From Rhodococcus sp. W8901 (GTDB lineage Bacteria > Actinomycetota > Actinomycetes > Mycobacteriales > Mycobacteriaceae): 64,000 bases of DNA. Where the stretch lies: NCBI RefSeq assembly GCF_013348805.1, contig NZ_CP054690.1, forward strand, positions 806,001 through 870,000, in the 5' to 3' direction. Positions 61,409-64,000 of the stretch are shown piece after piece (within the stretch, counting starts at the first letter, position 1; each line of letters opens with the position of its first letter). The notes below the pieces were generated by a model, which was not told the origin of the DNA, did no database searches, and worked only from the letters and a program-made list of their open reading frames with translations. Both the position numbers and the translations under genes were made by a program.

Positions 61409-61422
61409 GAGAACGTGTTCTA
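61409..61422. promoter_or_regulatory. KstR operator before hsaA
   Basis: GAGAACGTGTTCTA keeps the AAC-GT-GTT core and a full right arm. It is 43 bp before the hsaA GTG and 90 bp from the kshA box, so each direction of the divergent gap has its own operator. Confidence 0.9.
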
Positions 61423-61464
61423 GTCTCAGGTCAAGTGAACATCTCTTACAGACGGGAGCGTCCA

Positions 61465-62640
61465 GTGGGTGACCATGACAGCCGCGAGGTGATGCGGCGG
61501 ATCGACGCGCTACTGCCGGTGCTGCGTGAACGCGCACAGGAGACCGAGGATCTGCGTCGCATTCCCGACGAGTCCATCAAGGCGCTGCAGGAGACCGGGT
61601 TCTTCCGCCTGCTCCAGCCGAAGCAGTGGGGCGGCTACGAGGCCGATCCGGTCACCTTCTACACCGCGGTCCGCACTTTGGCGAGCGCCTGCGGATCCAC
61701 CGGTTGGGTCGCCGGCATCATCGGTGTCCACAACTGGCACCTCGCACTGTTCGACCAGCAGGCGCAGGAAGACGTGTGGGGCCAGGACACCGACGTCCGG
61801 ATCTCCTCGTCGTACGCGCCGATGGGCGCCGGCGTCGTCGTCGACGGCGGCTACAAGGTCAACGGCAAGTGGTCGTGGTCGTCCGGTTGCGACCATGCCG
61901 ACTGGGCGATGCTCGGCGGACCGGTCATCAAGGACGGCCGTCCGGTCGACTTCGTCACCTTCCTGATCCCGCGCAGCGACTACACGATCAACGACGTGTG
62001 GAACGTCGTCGGCCTGCGCGGCACCGGTAGCAACGACATCGTGGTCGAGGACGTCTTCGTCCCCACGCACCGCGTGCTGAGCTTCAAGGCGATGAACGAC
62101 CACACCGCCGCCGGCCTCGCGGTCAACACCGCGCCGGTGTACAAGATGCCGTGGGGCACCATCCACCCCACCACGATCTCGAGCCCCATCGTCGGAATGG
62201 CCTACGGCGCCTACGAGGCTCACGTCGAGCACCAGGGCAAGCGCGTGCGCGCGGCCTACGCCGGCGAGAAGGCCAAGGACGACCCGTTCGCCAAGATCCG
62301 GATCGCCGAGGCGTCCAGCGACATCGACGCCGCGTGGCGTCAGCTGTCGGGCAACGTCGCCGACGAGTACGCCCACCTGCTCGCGGGTGAGGAGGTACCG
62401 ATCGAGCTGCGCCTGCGGGCCCGTCGCGACCAGGTGCGCGCCACCGGTCGTGCGATCGCCTCGGTGGACCGACTGTTCGAGAACTCGGGTGCGACCGCTC
62501 TCACGAACGGCACTCCGATCCAGCGCTTCTGGCGTGACGCGCATGCCGGACGCGTGCATGCTGCGAACGACCCCGAGCGTGCGTACGTGATGTTCGGTGG
62601 CGCCGAGTTCGGCCTGCCGCTCACCGACACGATGGTCTAG
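61465..62640 (+). CDS. hsaA: 3-HSA hydroxylase, oxygenase component
   Basis: A 391-residue flavin-dependent monooxygenase of the acyl-CoA dehydrogenase fold (PKQWGGYEADPVTFYTAVRTLASACGSTGWVAGIIGVHNWHLALF, then SGCDHADWAMLGG). It hydroxylates 3-HSA to the catechol 3,4-DHSA using FMNH2 from HsaB. GTG 61465 has GGGAG upstream. It begins the hsaA-hsaD-hsaC operon. Confidence 0.94.
   Translation: MGDHDSREVMRRIDALLPVLRERAQETEDLRRIPDESIKALQETGFFRLLQPKQWGGYEADPVTFYTAVRTLASACGSTGWVAGIIGVHNWHLALFDQQAQEDVWGQDTDVRISSSYAPMGAGVVVDGGYKVNGKWSWSSGCDHADWAMLGGPVIKDGRPVDFVTFLIPRSDYTINDVWNVVGLRGTGSNDIVVEDVFVPTHRVLSFKAMNDHTAAGLAVNTAPVYKMPWGTIHPTTISSPIVGMAYGAYEAHVEHQGKRVRAAYAGEKAKDDPFAKIRIAEASSDIDAAWRQLSGNVADEYAHLLAGEEVPIELRLRARRDQVRATGRAIASVDRLFENSGATALTNGTPIQRFWRDAHAGRVHAANDPERAYVMFGGAEFGLPLTDTMV

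Positions 62641-64000
<1,360 letters not shown>

Overview
The window is high-GC actinobacterial DNA, most likely from Rhodococcus in the broad sense (including Prescottella). The evidence is the KstR-controlled cholesterol side-chain and ring-degradation genes in mycobacterial/rhodococcal arrangement, a mycofactocin-type SDR, an 'L' type NAD-glutamate dehydrogenase, and many GTG starts with ATGA/GTGA overlaps. No rRNA, tRNA, CRISPR array, intact insertion sequence or prophage was seen. Species cannot be fixed from the sequence alone.

Left part (1-27 kb): amine, GABA and glutamate metabolism. After the tail of a ZIP-type metal transporter comes a polyamine block. It holds a minus-strand operon (aldehyde dehydrogenase, FAD amine oxidoreductase, Lrp/AsnC regulator, cupin, second aldehyde dehydrogenase), a Tat-exported flavin amine oxidase with a 51-codon small ORF behind it, and an APC permease with an SMR transporter. 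These three transcription units share an operator-like dyad, and the two minus-strand promoters are near-duplicates. Next are a PucR regulator divergent from an mmsA-type dehydrogenase and a class III aminotransferase, an isolated 36-residue hydrophobic peptide gene between two strong terminators, gabT-gabD with a divergent second PucR regulator, a short NAD-glutamate dehydrogenase, an acyl-CoA ligase, and pxpA-pxpB of 5-oxoprolinase (no pxpC seen). The inferred flow is amine to aminoaldehyde to GABA to succinate semialdehyde to succinate, with glutamate feeding 2-oxoglutarate.

Middle (26-35 kb): a thioesterase-like gene that seems to start at ATT, an ArsR/two-SRPBCC operon, a ZnuABC-type metal importer divergent from a LacI regulator, and a fused trehalose-phosphatase/GH15 protein.

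Right part (35-64 kb): cholesterol catabolism. kstR is divergent from fadE34. Then comes fadE28-fadE29-chsH2-chsH1-ltp2 (removal of the last side-chain propionyl unit). An interruption of about 10 kb (43-53 kb) carries an arylsulfatase, a TetR regulator, three decayed genes (MFS, TauD, DUF1214), two DUF202 proteins, an SDR, an MFS pump and a CD225 protein. Steroid genes resume with an exported covalent-FAD type cholesterol oxidase, chsH3 and kstD, hsaG-hsaF, kshA with a small cysteine-rich partner, and hsaA-hsaD-hsaC running off the end. Five KstR-type operators mark kstR/fadE34, fadE28, kstD/hsaG, kshA and hsaA. hsaE is not in its usual place before hsaG, and hsaB would be expected just past the window.
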